Source: Bordetella holmesii ATCC 51541
GTDB taxonomy: Bacteria > Pseudomonadota > Gammaproteobacteria > Burkholderiales > Burkholderiaceae_B
Length of the DNA stretch: 64,000 nucleotides
Reading direction: 5' to 3'
Assembly: GCA_000612485.1 (NCBI GenBank)
Contig: CP007494.1
Span: 2,790,001 to 2,854,000, forward strand
The stretch's first letter is position 1; every line of letters begins with the position of its first letter. This document shows, piece by piece, positions 31,311 through 43,697 of this stretch. The notes beneath the pieces were generated by a model, which saw nothing but the letters and a program-made list of their open reading frames with translations, was not told where the DNA came from and searched no databases. Position numbers and translations under genes: made by a program.

Positions 31311-32129
31311 ATGCCCGATGCGTCAATGGCCGGCGTGTTTCGACAGCTGGCCCAGGGAGTGCATCACAACCTCGCCGAAGGACTGCGCCTGTGCTCGGTC
31401 TACCTGGGTATCGCGGTCATCGTGACCGTCAGTATGGGGTTTGCCTTGCCTGGTTTGCGCGACCAGGCGTTGCAGGTGCACAAGGCCCTGTTGACCGCCC
31501 TCGCGCCAACGTCTCTGTCCGCTGGACCCGAAGCTGGGCCGGAATCCGAAGGTTCCGCCGCTGTCGTGATGGCCGTGCCTAATGCACCGGCCAGCAATGC
31601 TACCGGTTTTTTGGGACCCCTACGCTCGGAACCGCTTCCGCCGCAACGTAAATCGGTTGCCGGAACCAGCAACGGGCAGGTGGAGGCGTTGCGCAACTAT
31701 ATCTCGCGCAAATATAAAGTGGCGTATGACGCCACGGGTGTACTCGTGAACACCGTCTATCGTGTGGGGCGCGACAAGCAAGTCGATCCCTTGCTGCTGT
31801 TAGCGGTCATTGCCATCGAGTCCCGCTACAACCCTTTCGCCGAAAGCGCTGTGGGTGCGCAGGGACTGATGCAGGTGATGACGCGCATTCATCAGGACAA
31901 GTTCGATGCCATTGCCCCGGGCAGGGCAGGCGCGCTGGACCCGGTGGCCAACATCCATGTGGGCGCCACCATCCTGAAGGATTGCATCGAGCGGCGTGGA
32001 TCCGTCAATGGCGGGTTGGCCTGCTATGTCGGCGCTACCGGTCCGGACGATGGCGGCTATGGCGCCAAGGTGCAGGCCGAGCGGCGGCGCCTGGCGTTGG
32101 CTTCAGGCATCGCGCTGGCGCGCGACTAA
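31311..32129 (+). CDS. Lytic transglycosylase, SLT domain
   Basis: The 272-residue protein has one N-terminal membrane helix (about residues 30-46, [16 protein letters not shown]), a low-complexity linker to about 115, and an SLT domain with the catalytic glutamate in [26 protein letters not shown]. It should cleave peptidoglycan between MurNAc and GlcNAc with formation of 1,6-anhydro ends, anchored in the inner membrane. ATG 31311 follows AGGAGG. It ends at a clear terminator. Confidence 0.88.
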   Translation: MPDASMAGVFRQLAQGVHHNLAEGLRLCSVYLGIAVIVTVSMGFALPGLRDQALQVHKALLTALAPTSLSAGPEAGPESEGSAAVVMAVPNAPASNATGFLGPLRSEPLPPQRKSVAGTSNGQVEALRNYISRKYKVAYDATGVLVNTVYRVGRDKQVDPLLLLAVIAIESRYNPFAESAVGAQGLMQVMTRIHQDKFDAIAPGRAGALDPVANIHVGATILKDCIERRGSVNGGLACYVGATGPDDGGYGAKVQAERRRLALASGIALARD

Positions 32130-32146
32130 GCTTTTGGCCGGCGCTG

Positions 32147-32179
32147 ACCCCTCGGGCCGGCAGGTGCGAGGGGTTTTTT
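32147..32179 (+). terminator. Intrinsic terminator after the lytic transglycosylase
   Basis: ACCCCTCG, a 12-base loop, CGAGGGGT and a run of six T, 18 bases after the stop codon. Confidence 0.85.
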
Positions 32180-32261
32180 GCATCCCGGCGGATCATCTGC
32201 CGCGAGAGCGTGGCGCTCGACGGTGCCCGGTGCGGACCAGTCCCTGCCGGGCAAAGCGGTA

Positions 32262-33416
32262 TCAAAGCAGTCGTTCGATACGGCCGATGGCTTCCTGCAG
32301 GCGGTCCAGCCCAGTCGCATAGGAGAACCGCATCGTGGACAGGCCATGGGCGGGGCCGAAATCCACGCCCGGCACGGCCGCCACGCCGGCTTCGTGCAGC
32401 AGGCGCTGCGAGAAAGCCATGCTGTCCATGCCCAAATGACGGATGTCGGCATAGATATAGAACGCTCCATCCGGTTTGACCGGTACCGGAATGCCCAGGC
32501 GCTCGAACTCGGGCAACAGGTAGTCGCGGCGCTGGCGGAAAGCGTCACGTCGTTGAGCGTAGATTTTCAGGGCATCGGGTTTGAAGCAGGCCAGGGCGGC
32601 GTGCTGAGCCAGGGTGGGCGCGCATATCTGCAGGCTGGCAGACATTTTTTCTATGGTGCTGACCATGGCCTGGGGCACGATCATCCATCCCAGACGCCAG
32701 CCGGTCATATGGAAATACTTGGAGAAGCTGTTGATGACGATGATGTCATCGTCCAGCGTCAGCGCTGAGCGCGGCGTCTGCCCATAGGTCAGACCCAGGT
32801 AGATTTCGTCCATGATGGTGTAACCGCCGCGTTGGCGCACTTCGGCCAGCAGCGCGGCGAGTTCGTCAGAGGCGATGCTGGTGCCCGTGGGGTTACTGGG
32901 CGAGGCGATCAGGACGCCCTCGGTGGCCGTGGTCCAGTTCTCGCGCACGTCTGCGGCGCTGAGTTGAAAACGCTTGGCGGCATTGCTGGGCACCAGTCGC
33001 GGCACGCCGCCTGCGGCCAGGACGAAATTGCTGTTGGCCGGATAGGAGGGGTCGGGCATGAGAACTTCTGCACCCGGGTTGACCAGTGCGGCGCTGGCCA
33101 GCGCGAGCGCGCCCGAGGCGCCCGCCGTAACGATGACACGTTCCGGGTGGATCGGCGCGCCGAATTCATCGGCGTAGAACTGGGCGATGGCCTCGCGCAA
33201 TGGCATCAGCCCCCCCGGCGCGCAGTAGCCGCTCAGCCCGGCACGGCTGGCGCGCTCCAGGGCTTCGATAACCTGGGGCGGGGCGGTGAAGTCGGGTTCG
33301 CCTATGCCCAGACTGATGATGTCCCGGCCGGCAGCGCTCAAGGCCTGGGCTTCTTTGAAAAGTTCTACAACCTGAAATGTCAGAAAATCGTTGGTACGGC
33401 GGGCAAGGCGCGGCAT
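32262..33416 (-). CDS. Pyridoxal-phosphate aminotransferase, class I/II
   Basis: The 384-residue enzyme has the class I fold: SLGIGEPDFTAPP near the N-terminus, ASPSNPTGT, the aspartate in YTIMDEIYLGLTYG, the PLP lysine in INSFSKYFHMTGWRLGW and the carboxylate-binding arginine in MRFSYATG. It probably transfers amino groups between an amino acid and 2-oxoglutarate or pyruvate. ATG 33416 (MPRLARRTNDF) is chosen over GTG 33428. It is divergent from the GlcE-like gene 33 bases away. Confidence 0.88.
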   Translation of the reverse strand: MPRLARRTNDFLTFQVVELFKEAQALSAAGRDIISLGIGEPDFTAPPQVIEALERASRAGLSGYCAPGGLMPLREAIAQFYADEFGAPIHPERVIVTAGASGALALASAALVNPGAEVLMPDPSYPANSNFVLAAGGVPRLVPSNAAKRFQLSAADVRENWTTATEGVLIASPSNPTGTSIASDELAALLAEVRQRGGYTIMDEIYLGLTYGQTPRSALTLDDDIIVINSFSKYFHMTGWRLGWMIVPQAMVSTIEKMSASLQICAPTLAQHAALACFKPDALKIYAQRRDAFRQRRDYLLPEFERLGIPVPVKPDGAFYIYADIRHLGMDSMAFSQRLLHEAGVAAVPGVDFGPAHGLSTMRFSYATGLDRLQEAIGRIERLL

Positions 33417-33449
33417 GATGAATCTCACAGCGAAAAAGGGATTTTAGCC

Positions 33450-34277
33450 ATGCAACCGTCTCGTCGCGCCTTTCTGACCGGGCGCAGACCGCCGCGCTCG
33501 CCCTGGGATGCGTTTTGCGAGCGGATTTCCGCCGCAGCGGTGGGTGAACTCCAGCAGCAGGAGCGGCCGCGTCTGGTGCTCGGGCATGCTCAGGATGTCT
33601 GGCGCGCGCGCGAGCTTGCCGATGCTTGCGGCATCACGCTGGCGCTTTGGGGGGTGCCCACGTGGCGCGAGGAAGCGAACTGTCTGTGGCTGGACCCCGC
33701 CGCCTTGAACGGCTGGCGCCACGAGGAGGGGCTGATCGTGGCCGAGCCCGGTTGTGCGGTCGGTGTGCTGGCCGCGCAGGGCTGCGCGCAGTTCGCGCAG
33801 GCCGATCCGCAGCAGACAATCGCCGCCTGGCTGGCCACCGCCAGAGGTTTTTCAACGCCTGCTGACAGCGGCCTGCGTGCGGCGACCGTGATGTTTTCCG
33901 ACGGCACCGTCGAGCGGGTGGGCGGATTCGGCGCGACCGACACCCAGCCCTTGCGCTCTGCCACCCTGCAGAATCTGGTGCCGGCACTTTTTCAACTGGC
34001 CGGCAGTGCCGATGCCCAGGCCTGCCAGACGGCAGCAGGCTGGAGCGCATGTTTCCGGCTCGATGCCATGCTCGAGCCGGCCAATCTGGCGCAGGTGCTG
34101 CTCGGACATGGCGGTTCGCTGGCCTGGGTCCAGGACAGCTGCTGGACATCGGGCCAGGCCGGCGCCAGCCCGTGCGAGTCCAGTCTGGCGGGTTGGCGGC
34201 TGGAGATGCGCATGAAGGCGTTGTTCGATCCGCATGGGCGTTTCCCCGAAATCCGCTACCCGGGAGGGCGAGAGTAA
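33450..34277 (+). CDS. GlcE-like FAD-binding protein, shortened
   Basis: The 275-residue protein resembles the second half of FAD-binding type 4 domains of glycolate oxidase subunit GlcE: WLDPAALNGWRHEEGLIVAEPGCAVGVLAAQ, GFSTPADSGLRAATVMFSDGTVERVGG and the C-terminal signature FDPHGRFPEIRYPG. The usual PGGxGT-type FAD loop is missing and the protein is shorter than normal GlcE. No GlcD or GlcF is adjacent. It may bind FAD poorly or serve another partner. The long in-frame upstream extension runs antisense into the aminotransferase and is rejected. Confidence 0.7.
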   Translation: MQPSRRAFLTGRRPPRSPWDAFCERISAAAVGELQQQERPRLVLGHAQDVWRARELADACGITLALWGVPTWREEANCLWLDPAALNGWRHEEGLIVAEPGCAVGVLAAQGCAQFAQADPQQTIAAWLATARGFSTPADSGLRAATVMFSDGTVERVGGFGATDTQPLRSATLQNLVPALFQLAGSADAQACQTAAGWSACFRLDAMLEPANLAQVLLGHGGSLAWVQDSCWTSGQAGASPCESSLAGWRLEMRMKALFDPHGRFPEIRYPGGRE

Positions 34278-34357
34278 GATAGCAGCACTTTCGCCGGCCC
34301 TGGGCCGCAGCGATACCCTGTTTCATTAACGACGTTTATTACTTCCGATCGCCCACC

Positions 34358-36646
34358 ATGGATGCCAATTTTCGCAAAGCCGCGCTGGAATATCACGAGC
34401 ACGGCCGTCCCGGCAAAATCTCGGTCACGCCGACCAAGCAACTGACCAATCAGCGCGATCTGGCGCTGGCCTACTCGCCTGGCGTGGCCGCGGCCTGTGA
34501 AGAAATCGTCGACGACCCGGTCAACGCCTTTCGCTATACCGCTCGCGGCAATCTGGTGGGCGTGATATCCAACGGCACGGCAGTGCTGGGTCTGGGCAAC
34601 ATCGGTGCGCTGGCCTCCAAGCCCGTGATGGAAGGCAAGGCCGTGCTCTTTAAGAAGTTTGCCGGCCTGGATGTGTTTGACATCGAAATCAACGAGACCG
34701 ACCCGGACAAACTGGTCGACATCATTGCGGGCCTGGAGCCCACCTTTGGTGGGATCAATCTCGAGGACATCAAGGCGCCGGAGTGTTTCACCGTCGAGCG
34801 CAAGCTGCGCGAGCGCATGAAGATCCCCGTCTTCCATGACGACCAGCATGGCACGGCGATCACCGTGAGCGCGGCCTTCATCAACGGCTTGAGGGTCGTG
34901 GGCAAGGACATCGCCAAGGTCAAGGTCGTCAGTTCGGGCGCGGGCGCGGCGGCCCTGGCTTGCCTGAGTCTCATGGTCGATCTGGGCCTGCCTATCGAAA
35001 ACGTCTGGGTTACCGATATCGAAGGCGTGGTCTACGAAGGCCGCACCGCGCTGATGGATCCGGACAAAGCGCGTTTTGCGCAAAAGACCGATGCCCGCAA
35101 GCTGGCCGAGGTCATCGCCGACGCCGACGTGTTTCTGGGCCTGTCGGCCGGGGGCGTGCTCAAGCCCGAGATGGTGGCCACCATGGCGGCGCGCCCGCTG
35201 ATTCTGGCGCTGGCCAATCCGACGCCCGAAATCCTGCCTGAAGAGGCACACGCCGTACGCGATGACATCGTCATGGCCACCGGCCGCTCGGACTACTCCA
35301 ACCAGGTCAACAACGTCCTGTGCTTTCCGTATATTTTTCGCGGCGCGTTGGGCGTCGGCGCCACCACCATCACGCCCGCCATGGAGCGGGCGGCCGTCTA
35401 TGCCATCGCCGGCCTGGCCCAAGAAGAGCAAAGCGAGGTCGTGGCTGCCGCCTATGGCACCTATGACCTGTCCTTCGGCCCGGATTACCTCATCCCCAAG
35501 CCGTTCGACCCGCGCCTGATCGTACGCATCGCACCGGCCGTGGCACGTGCGGCCATGGAAGATGGCGTGGCCACGCGCCCCATCGCCGACCTCGACGCCT
35601 ATGTCGAGCAGCTGCAGCAATTCGTCTATCACTCGGGCGCGTTCATGAAGCCCCTGTTCGCGTCGGCCAAACGCTTCGTGCGAGAGGGCGGGCGTGCGCG
35701 CATCGTCTTTACCGAAGGCGAAGACGAACGTGTCTTGAGTGCCGTACAGGTGGTCGTCGACGAGGGCTTGGCCATACCCATTCTGGTGGGGCGGCCTTCG
35801 GTGCTGTCGGCGCGTATCGAAAAATTCGGCCTGCGCCTGCGCCTGGGGCAGGACGTCGAAGTGACCAATCCTGAATACGACGAGCGCTTTCATCAGTACT
35901 GGACGACCTACTGGGAGCTGATGTGCCGCCGCGGCATCACCAAAGAGATGGCCCGCGTGGAAATGCGCCGGCGCTCGACGTTGATTGGGGCGGTGATGGT
36001 GCGCCTGGGCGACGCCGACGGCATGATCTGCGGGGCGGTGGGCGCCTATCATGACCACCTGCGCTTCGTCGATGAGGTCATCGGTAAGAAACCAGGGGCC
36101 AATATCTACGCGGCCATGAACATCCTGCTGCTTAACGAGCGCACCGTGGCCCTGGCCGATACGCATGTCAATGACAATCCGAGCGCCGAGCAGATTGCCG
36201 AGATCACGCAGGCGGCGGCCGACGAGATGCGCCGCCTGAACCTGGCACCCAAAGCAGCCCTGCTGTCGCGCTCCAACTTCGGCTCCGGCAGCTCGGCGTC
36301 CGGCGCCAAGATGCGTGAGGCGTTGGAAATACTGCATGCCCAGTCGCCTGAGCTCGAAGTCGATGGCGAGATGCATGGCGATTGCGCCTTGGACGAGGCT
36401 CTGCGCCTGCGGATTCTGCCGTCCTCCACGCTCAAGGGCGAGGCCAATCTGCTGGTCTGCCCCATCGTGGATTCGGGCAATATCGCCTACAACCTGCTCA
36501 AGACGGCTGCCGGCGGCAATGTGGCAGTCGGCCCCTTCCTGCTGGGTGCCAACGCGCCGGTCACTATCCTGACCTCCAGCTCGACCGTTCGTCGTATCGT
36601 CAACATGACGGCCATGACCGTGGTAGATGCCAACGTTGCGCGTTGA
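34358..36646 (+). CDS. maeB: NADP-dependent malic enzyme with phosphotransacetylase-like domain
   Basis: This 762-residue enzyme decarboxylates malate to pyruvate. Residues 1-430 hold the malic enzyme part: the tyrosine in [16 protein letters not shown], the lysine and metal site in [15 protein letters not shown] and [10 protein letters not shown], and the dinucleotide motif [11 protein letters not shown]. Residues from about 440 are a phosphotransacetylase-like module ([31 protein letters not shown]) that usually acts as an allosteric acetyl-CoA sensor rather than an enzyme. Length is normal for the hybrid type. Confidence 0.95.
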   Translation: MDANFRKAALEYHEHGRPGKISVTPTKQLTNQRDLALAYSPGVAAACEEIVDDPVNAFRYTARGNLVGVISNGTAVLGLGNIGALASKPVMEGKAVLFKKFAGLDVFDIEINETDPDKLVDIIAGLEPTFGGINLEDIKAPECFTVERKLRERMKIPVFHDDQHGTAITVSAAFINGLRVVGKDIAKVKVVSSGAGAAALACLSLMVDLGLPIENVWVTDIEGVVYEGRTALMDPDKARFAQKTDARKLAEVIADADVFLGLSAGGVLKPEMVATMAARPLILALANPTPEILPEEAHAVRDDIVMATGRSDYSNQVNNVLCFPYIFRGALGVGATTITPAMERAAVYAIAGLAQEEQSEVVAAAYGTYDLSFGPDYLIPKPFDPRLIVRIAPAVARAAMEDGVATRPIADLDAYVEQLQQFVYHSGAFMKPLFASAKRFVREGGRARIVFTEGEDERVLSAVQVVVDEGLAIPILVGRPSVLSARIEKFGLRLRLGQDVEVTNPEYDERFHQYWTTYWELMCRRGITKEMARVEMRRRSTLIGAVMVRLGDADGMICGAVGAYHDHLRFVDEVIGKKPGANIYAAMNILLLNERTVALADTHVNDNPSAEQIAEITQAAADEMRRLNLAPKAALLSRSNFGSGSSASGAKMREALEILHAQSPELEVDGEMHGDCALDEALRLRILPSSTLKGEANLLVCPIVDSGNIAYNLLKTAAGGNVAVGPFLLGANAPVTILTSSSTVRRIVNMTAMTVVDANVAR

Positions 36647-37838
36647 CGCGACGGTCCGCTCACGCGCCACCGGCCTGGTGCTGACCGGCGGTGGCGCACG
36701 AGCGGCTTACCAGGTCGGGGTGTTGGCAGCGGTTTTGCAGGTGCTCGATCCACATTGCCGCCCCGGGTTCCCCAACCCTTTCCAGATCATCTGTGGCACT
36801 TCGGCCGGCGCGGTAAACGCCGCGGCCCTGGCCTGCCGTGCGGATCGGCCCCATCTGGCGCTGCGGCGCATGCGCCGGCTATGGTCCTCGCTGGACACTA
36901 GCATGGTGTACCGCGCCGATACTCCCAGCCTGATCCGAACCGGCGTCCGTTGGCTTGGGCTGCTTTCGCTGGGTTGGATGTATGCGGGCGTGATGCGCAA
37001 GCGGCCCCAGTCGCCGCTGGACAGCCAGCCATTGGCCGATCTGCTCGAGCGCCTGCTGAATTTCCGGCGTATGCGTTACAACCTGGCGCACGGTCATCTT
37101 TCGGCGCTGGCCATTACGGCATCGGGTTACACCAGTGGCGAGCACCTGACGTTCTATCAGTCAGATCGTCCTATCGAGCCCTGGCACCGCTCGTTGCGCC
37201 GCGCTGTTCCCTCGGCCATCGACGTGGATCACGTCATGGCCTCAGCGGCCATTCCTTTCGTCTTCCCGGCTCGGGCCGTGAATGTCCAGGGTCAGACTGA
37301 ATGGTGCGGGGACGGGTCGATGCGCCAGTTGGCACCCATCAGCCCGGCCATCCACCTGGGCGCTGACCGTGTGTTGGTGATCGGCACCAATTTTCAGGAC
37401 GAGACCCACCCGGAAAAACGCTCCCAGACGCCGCCCTATCCGTCTTTGGCGCAGGTGGGCGGGCATGCCTTGTCCAGTATCTTTCTTGACGGGCTCTCCA
37501 CGGATCTGGAGCGCCTGAGCGGCATCAACCGGCTTTTGGCGCATAGTCCTCCCGGGGTGGTGCCGGGCATGCGCCCGGTTGACGTACTGGCCATTACGCC
37601 CAGCCAGTCGCTGGACCAGTTGGCACTGGAGCACCTGGACGCCATGCCGGCAGAAGTGCGCACCCTTTTTCGCGTACTCGGTGTATCTTCCGTTCCGGGG
37701 AGGTCGGGCGGCGGATCGCTGATGTCCTACCTGCTCTTCGAAGGCGCTTATACGGAACGATTGATAGAACTGGGTTATGCCGATACGATGCGGCGTAGCG
37801 AAGAAGTGGTGAAGTTTTTCGAGGAGGCCCAGGCATGA
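36627..37838 (+). CDS. Patatin-like phospholipase
   Basis: The 403-residue protein has the oxyanion motif LTGGGARAAYQVGVL, the nucleophile elbow GTSAGAVNAAAL and the catalytic aspartate in WCGDGSMRQLAPISPAI, the full Ser-Asp dyad of bacterial patatins. It should hydrolyse lipid acyl esters. It overlaps the end of maeB by 20 bases and the following barstar-like gene by four, suggesting co-transcription, though no functional link is evident. Confidence 0.88.
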   Translation: MPTLRVDATVRSRATGLVLTGGGARAAYQVGVLAAVLQVLDPHCRPGFPNPFQIICGTSAGAVNAAALACRADRPHLALRRMRRLWSSLDTSMVYRADTPSLIRTGVRWLGLLSLGWMYAGVMRKRPQSPLDSQPLADLLERLLNFRRMRYNLAHGHLSALAITASGYTSGEHLTFYQSDRPIEPWHRSLRRAVPSAIDVDHVMASAAIPFVFPARAVNVQGQTEWCGDGSMRQLAPISPAIHLGADRVLVIGTNFQDETHPEKRSQTPPYPSLAQVGGHALSSIFLDGLSTDLERLSGINRLLAHSPPGVVPGMRPVDVLAITPSQSLDQLALEHLDAMPAEVRTLFRVLGVSSVPGRSGGGSLMSYLLFEGAYTERLIELGYADTMRRSEEVVKFFEEAQA

Positions 37839-38298
37839 CGCGCAACGGCCAGACTACGCTGTTACGACAACTGCGCCGCAGCGGCGCAATCGCGCTCGAC
37901 GATACGGACAAAGAGTCCATGGTCAACGCGACTCATGAGTTGGGCATGTCCCTGCTCGTGGCCGATTGTGACCGGGCACGCAGCCGCTCCGCGGTCCTGC
38001 GCGCCATTGTCAAGGCCGTGGACTTTCCGGAGTTCTTCGGCAGCAATCTGGACGCACTCTACGATTGTTTGTGCGACACCGTGCTGGATCACAAGACCGG
38101 CGTGGTGCTCTGGCTATATCGTCTGCACTCCGGTGACCCGCACTCGAGGAAGACGCCACGGCCATCGAGACCGTGTGCGCCGATGCGGCCGATTTTGCCA
38201 CCGAAAATGGCCGAGTGTTCTGCTACGTGGTCGAGCATGCAGGCCGTCATCCGGATCCCGAGCCAGGGGTGGCGGCAGCGCCTTACGGCGAGGTCTGA
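37835..38298 (+). pseudogene. Barstar-family protein (ribonuclease inhibitor-like), frameshifted as sequenced
   Basis: The first frame carries the barstar core ADCDRARSRSAVLRAIVKAVDFPEFFGSNLDALYDCLCDTV. It breaks near 38140, where a missing G in CCCG(G)CAC would give ALEEDATAIETVCADAADFATENGRVFCYVVE and a stop at 38296, for about 154 residues. As given, the frame runs far past this into the antisense of rsmE, which is not credible. Barstar proteins bind and block secreted ribonucleases, but no barnase-type gene is nearby, and many such orphans are known. Confidence 0.82.
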
Positions 38299-38308
38299 GC
38301 CCGGACGG

Positions 38309-39043
38309 TCAACTCCAGCCGAGCAGGGCGCTGATCGAGGCGATGAGCGCAAGGGCGGCTGTCTCGGTTCGCAAGACTCTGGGGCCGAACCTGACCGAGA
38401 CGACGCCAGCGGTCTTGGCGGTGGCGATCTCTTCTGCCGACCATCCGCCTTCGGGGCCGATCATGAGGGTCAGCGCCTGGGGGGCAGGCTGCTGGCGCAG
38501 CCAGCCGCTCAGATCGTCACCCGCCTGCGGGTGGCACATGAGACGCGGCCCCTGAGCCGGCTGGGCGAGCCACTCGCGCAGCGTCAGCGGTGCGGCAATT
38601 TGCGTCAGACGGTTGCGTCCGCATTGCTCGGCGGCCGCTTGGGCCACCCGCTCCCAGTGAGTCAGGCGTTTTTCCAGCCTGGGCCCGCTTAGTTGCAGGA
38701 CGCTGCGTTGCGCAGCGATGGGCTGCACGGCCGCGGCGCCCAGTTCCACGGCTTTTTCCACGATCCAATCCATTTTGTCGCCGGAGGGCAGCCCCTGCGC
38801 GAGGACTATGCGCCCAGGCAGTTCGGCTTCGCGCGGCAGATGCTCGCCCAACTGAGCATGACCCGCTTTGCCTTCGATCTGCAATCGGGCAGGATATTCG
38901 CCGCCTTGGCCGTCAAACAGCACGATATCGTCCCCGTCGCGCAGACGCAGTACCCGGATGGCGTGGTGTGCAAGGGCCAGTGGCAGACAAATGCGCTGGC
39001 CGGCGGCCAGGGGGGGGTCACAGTAGAAACGAGGCAGACTCAT
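38309..39043 (-). CDS. rsmE: 16S rRNA m3U1498 methyltransferase
   Basis: This 244-residue SPOUT enzyme methylates U1498 of 16S rRNA. It has the N-terminal PUA-like part ([14 protein letters not shown]) and the knot motifs [31 protein letters not shown] and [22 protein letters not shown] 39043 is chosen; an upstream extension of 44 codons has no family match. It is convergent with the barstar-like gene and divergent from tkt. Confidence 0.93.
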   Translation of the reverse strand: MSLPRFYCDPPLAAGQRICLPLALAHHAIRVLRLRDGDDIVLFDGQGGEYPARLQIEGKAGHAQLGEHLPREAELPGRIVLAQGLPSGDKMDWIVEKAVELGAAAVQPIAAQRSVLQLSGPRLEKRLTHWERVAQAAAEQCGRNRLTQIAAPLTLREWLAQPAQGPRLMCHPQAGDDLSGWLRQQPAPQALTLMIGPEGGWSAEEIATAKTAGVVSVRFGPRVLRTETAALALIASISALLGWS

Positions 39044-39228
39044 GCGCGAACGGCAAAAACGAGGAAGGAATGCCGTATTTTGGCTCGAAGCCGGCTTCGG
39101 ACGCCAGCTTTGGGTACGGTTTGCCTGCGCCTCGGATGAGCTTACCCCCAGGTGGTAAAATGTTGTGCTTTCCACCCCCTATCTCTGGCGCCTTGGATGC
39201 GAGGCGCCAATGCCAAAGAGCCTTCCGC

Positions 39229-42293
<3,065 letters not shown>

Positions 42294-42342
42294 GTTGCCA
42301 TAAGTGCGGAGCTTCCTTCGGGTGGCTCCGGCATGGACAACG

Positions 42343-42369
42343 GGCCGGACCCCAGGTGCCGGCCTTTTT
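42343..42369 (+). terminator. Intrinsic terminator between gap and pgk
   Basis: GGCCGG, a 10-base loop, CCGGCC and TTTTT, about 50 bases after the gap stop. It may reduce rather than abolish read-through into pgk. Confidence 0.8.
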
Positions 42370-42405
42370 ATCGTCCAGGCACGCTCATAAAAGAAGGAAG
42401 ACAAC

Positions 42406-43599
42406 ATGTCCAAAGTGAACACTCTGTCCGCCCTGGCCAAGGAAGGCAAGCTGGCCGGCAAGCGCGTTTTTATTCGCGCCGACCTGAACGTGCCGTTCGA
42501 TGACTCCGGGCGCATCAGCGAAGACACCCGCATCCGCGCGTCGGTGCCTGGCATTCGCCTGGCGCTGGATGCCGGTGCGGCGGTGATGGTGACATCGCAC
42601 CTGGGGCGCCCCAAGGAAGGCGTGCTCACCGAAGCAGACTCGCTCGCCCGTGTCGCGCAGCGCCTGTCGGAAGTGCTGGGCATGCCCGTGCCTTTGCAGC
42701 AGAACTGGGTCGACGGTGTGCAGGTCGAGCCCGGCCGAGTGGTCCTGCTGGAGAATTGCCGCGTCAACGTGGGCGAAAAGAAAGACGACGAAGATTTGTC
42801 GCGCAAGATGTCCGCGCTATGCGACGTCTATGTCAATGATGCCTTTGGTACGGCGCATCGCGCCGAAGCAACAACGCATGGCATCGCCCGCTTCGCGCCC
42901 ATTGCCTGCGCCGGGCCCTTGCTTGAAGCCGAACTCGATGCGCTGGGCCGTGCGTTGCATGACCCCAAACGCCCCTTGGTGGCCATTGTCGGCGGCTCCA
43001 AAGTGTCGACCAAGCTGTCCATTCTGCAGGCCTTGGCTGGCAAAGTGGATCAACTGGTGGTGGGCGGTGGCATTGCCAATACCTTCATGTTGGCGGCGGG
43101 ATTGCCTATTGGTAAATCGCTGGCTGAACCAGACCAGATCGCCCAGGCGCGCGCCGTGATCGACATCATGGCCGAGCGCGGCGCGGCGGTGCCGATTCAC
43201 ACCGACGTCGTGTGCGCCAAATCGTTTGGCGCCGAGGCCCAGGCCAGCACCAAGGCCGCGAGCGATGTCGCCGACGATGACATGATCCTGGATATCGGTC
43301 CGCAGACAGCCCAGACGCTGGCGGAGATCCTCGAGAAGGCGGGCACCATCGTCTGGAATGGCCCGGTCGGCGTGTTCGAGTTCGATCAGTTCGCCAATGG
43401 GACCAAAGTGGTGGCCCAGGCGATTGCCGACTCCGAGGGCTTTTCGATTGCCGGCGGAGGCGACACGCTGGCGGCCATCGCCAAATACCACATCGGCGAC
43501 AAGGTCGGCTATATCTCGACTGGCGGCGGCGCCTTCCTGGAGTTCCTGGAAGGTAAGTCACTGCCGGCGGTCGCCGTACTGCAGGAGCGTGCGGTCTGA
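42406..43599 (+). CDS. pgk: Phosphoglycerate kinase
   Basis: This 397-residue glycolytic enzyme transfers phosphate from 1,3-bisphosphoglycerate to ADP. It has [14 protein letters not shown] at the N-terminus, [11 protein letters not shown], the KVSTKLSIL segment, [16 protein letters not shown] and the C-terminal [12 protein letters not shown] 42406 follows AAGGAAG. It completes the tkt-gap-pgk order. Confidence 0.96.
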   Translation: MSKVNTLSALAKEGKLAGKRVFIRADLNVPFDDSGRISEDTRIRASVPGIRLALDAGAAVMVTSHLGRPKEGVLTEADSLARVAQRLSEVLGMPVPLQQNWVDGVQVEPGRVVLLENCRVNVGEKKDDEDLSRKMSALCDVYVNDAFGTAHRAEATTHGIARFAPIACAGPLLEAELDALGRALHDPKRPLVAIVGGSKVSTKLSILQALAGKVDQLVVGGGIANTFMLAAGLPIGKSLAEPDQIAQARAVIDIMAERGAAVPIHTDVVCAKSFGAEAQASTKAASDVADDDMILDIGPQTAQTLAEILEKAGTIVWNGPVGVFEFDQFANGTKVVAQAIADSEGFSIAGGGDTLAAIAKYHIGDKVGYISTGGGAFLEFLEGKSLPAVAVLQERAV

Positions 43600-43636
43600 T
43601 CCGCATAAGACGGCCTTGGCAGGCGTAAGATCGGGT

Positions 43637-43658
43637 CCTGGCCATTTGTGTGGCCAGG
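43637..43658. terminator. Hairpin between pgk and the SulP gene
   Basis: CCTGGCCA-TTTGTG-TGGCCAGG is an 8-bp perfect stem 37 bases after the pgk stop. No T-tract follows, so termination strength is uncertain. Confidence 0.45.
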
Positions 43659-43697
43659 CCCCGGTTGCTTGTGCATGTAATCCATTTTTAGTTGCCG

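Noticed and set aside
34256..36670. An 804-codon open frame antisense to maeB
   Set aside because: It is a GC-bias shadow of the malic enzyme gene, rich in His, Arg, Gly and Ala without any domain, while the plus frame shows full family motifs.
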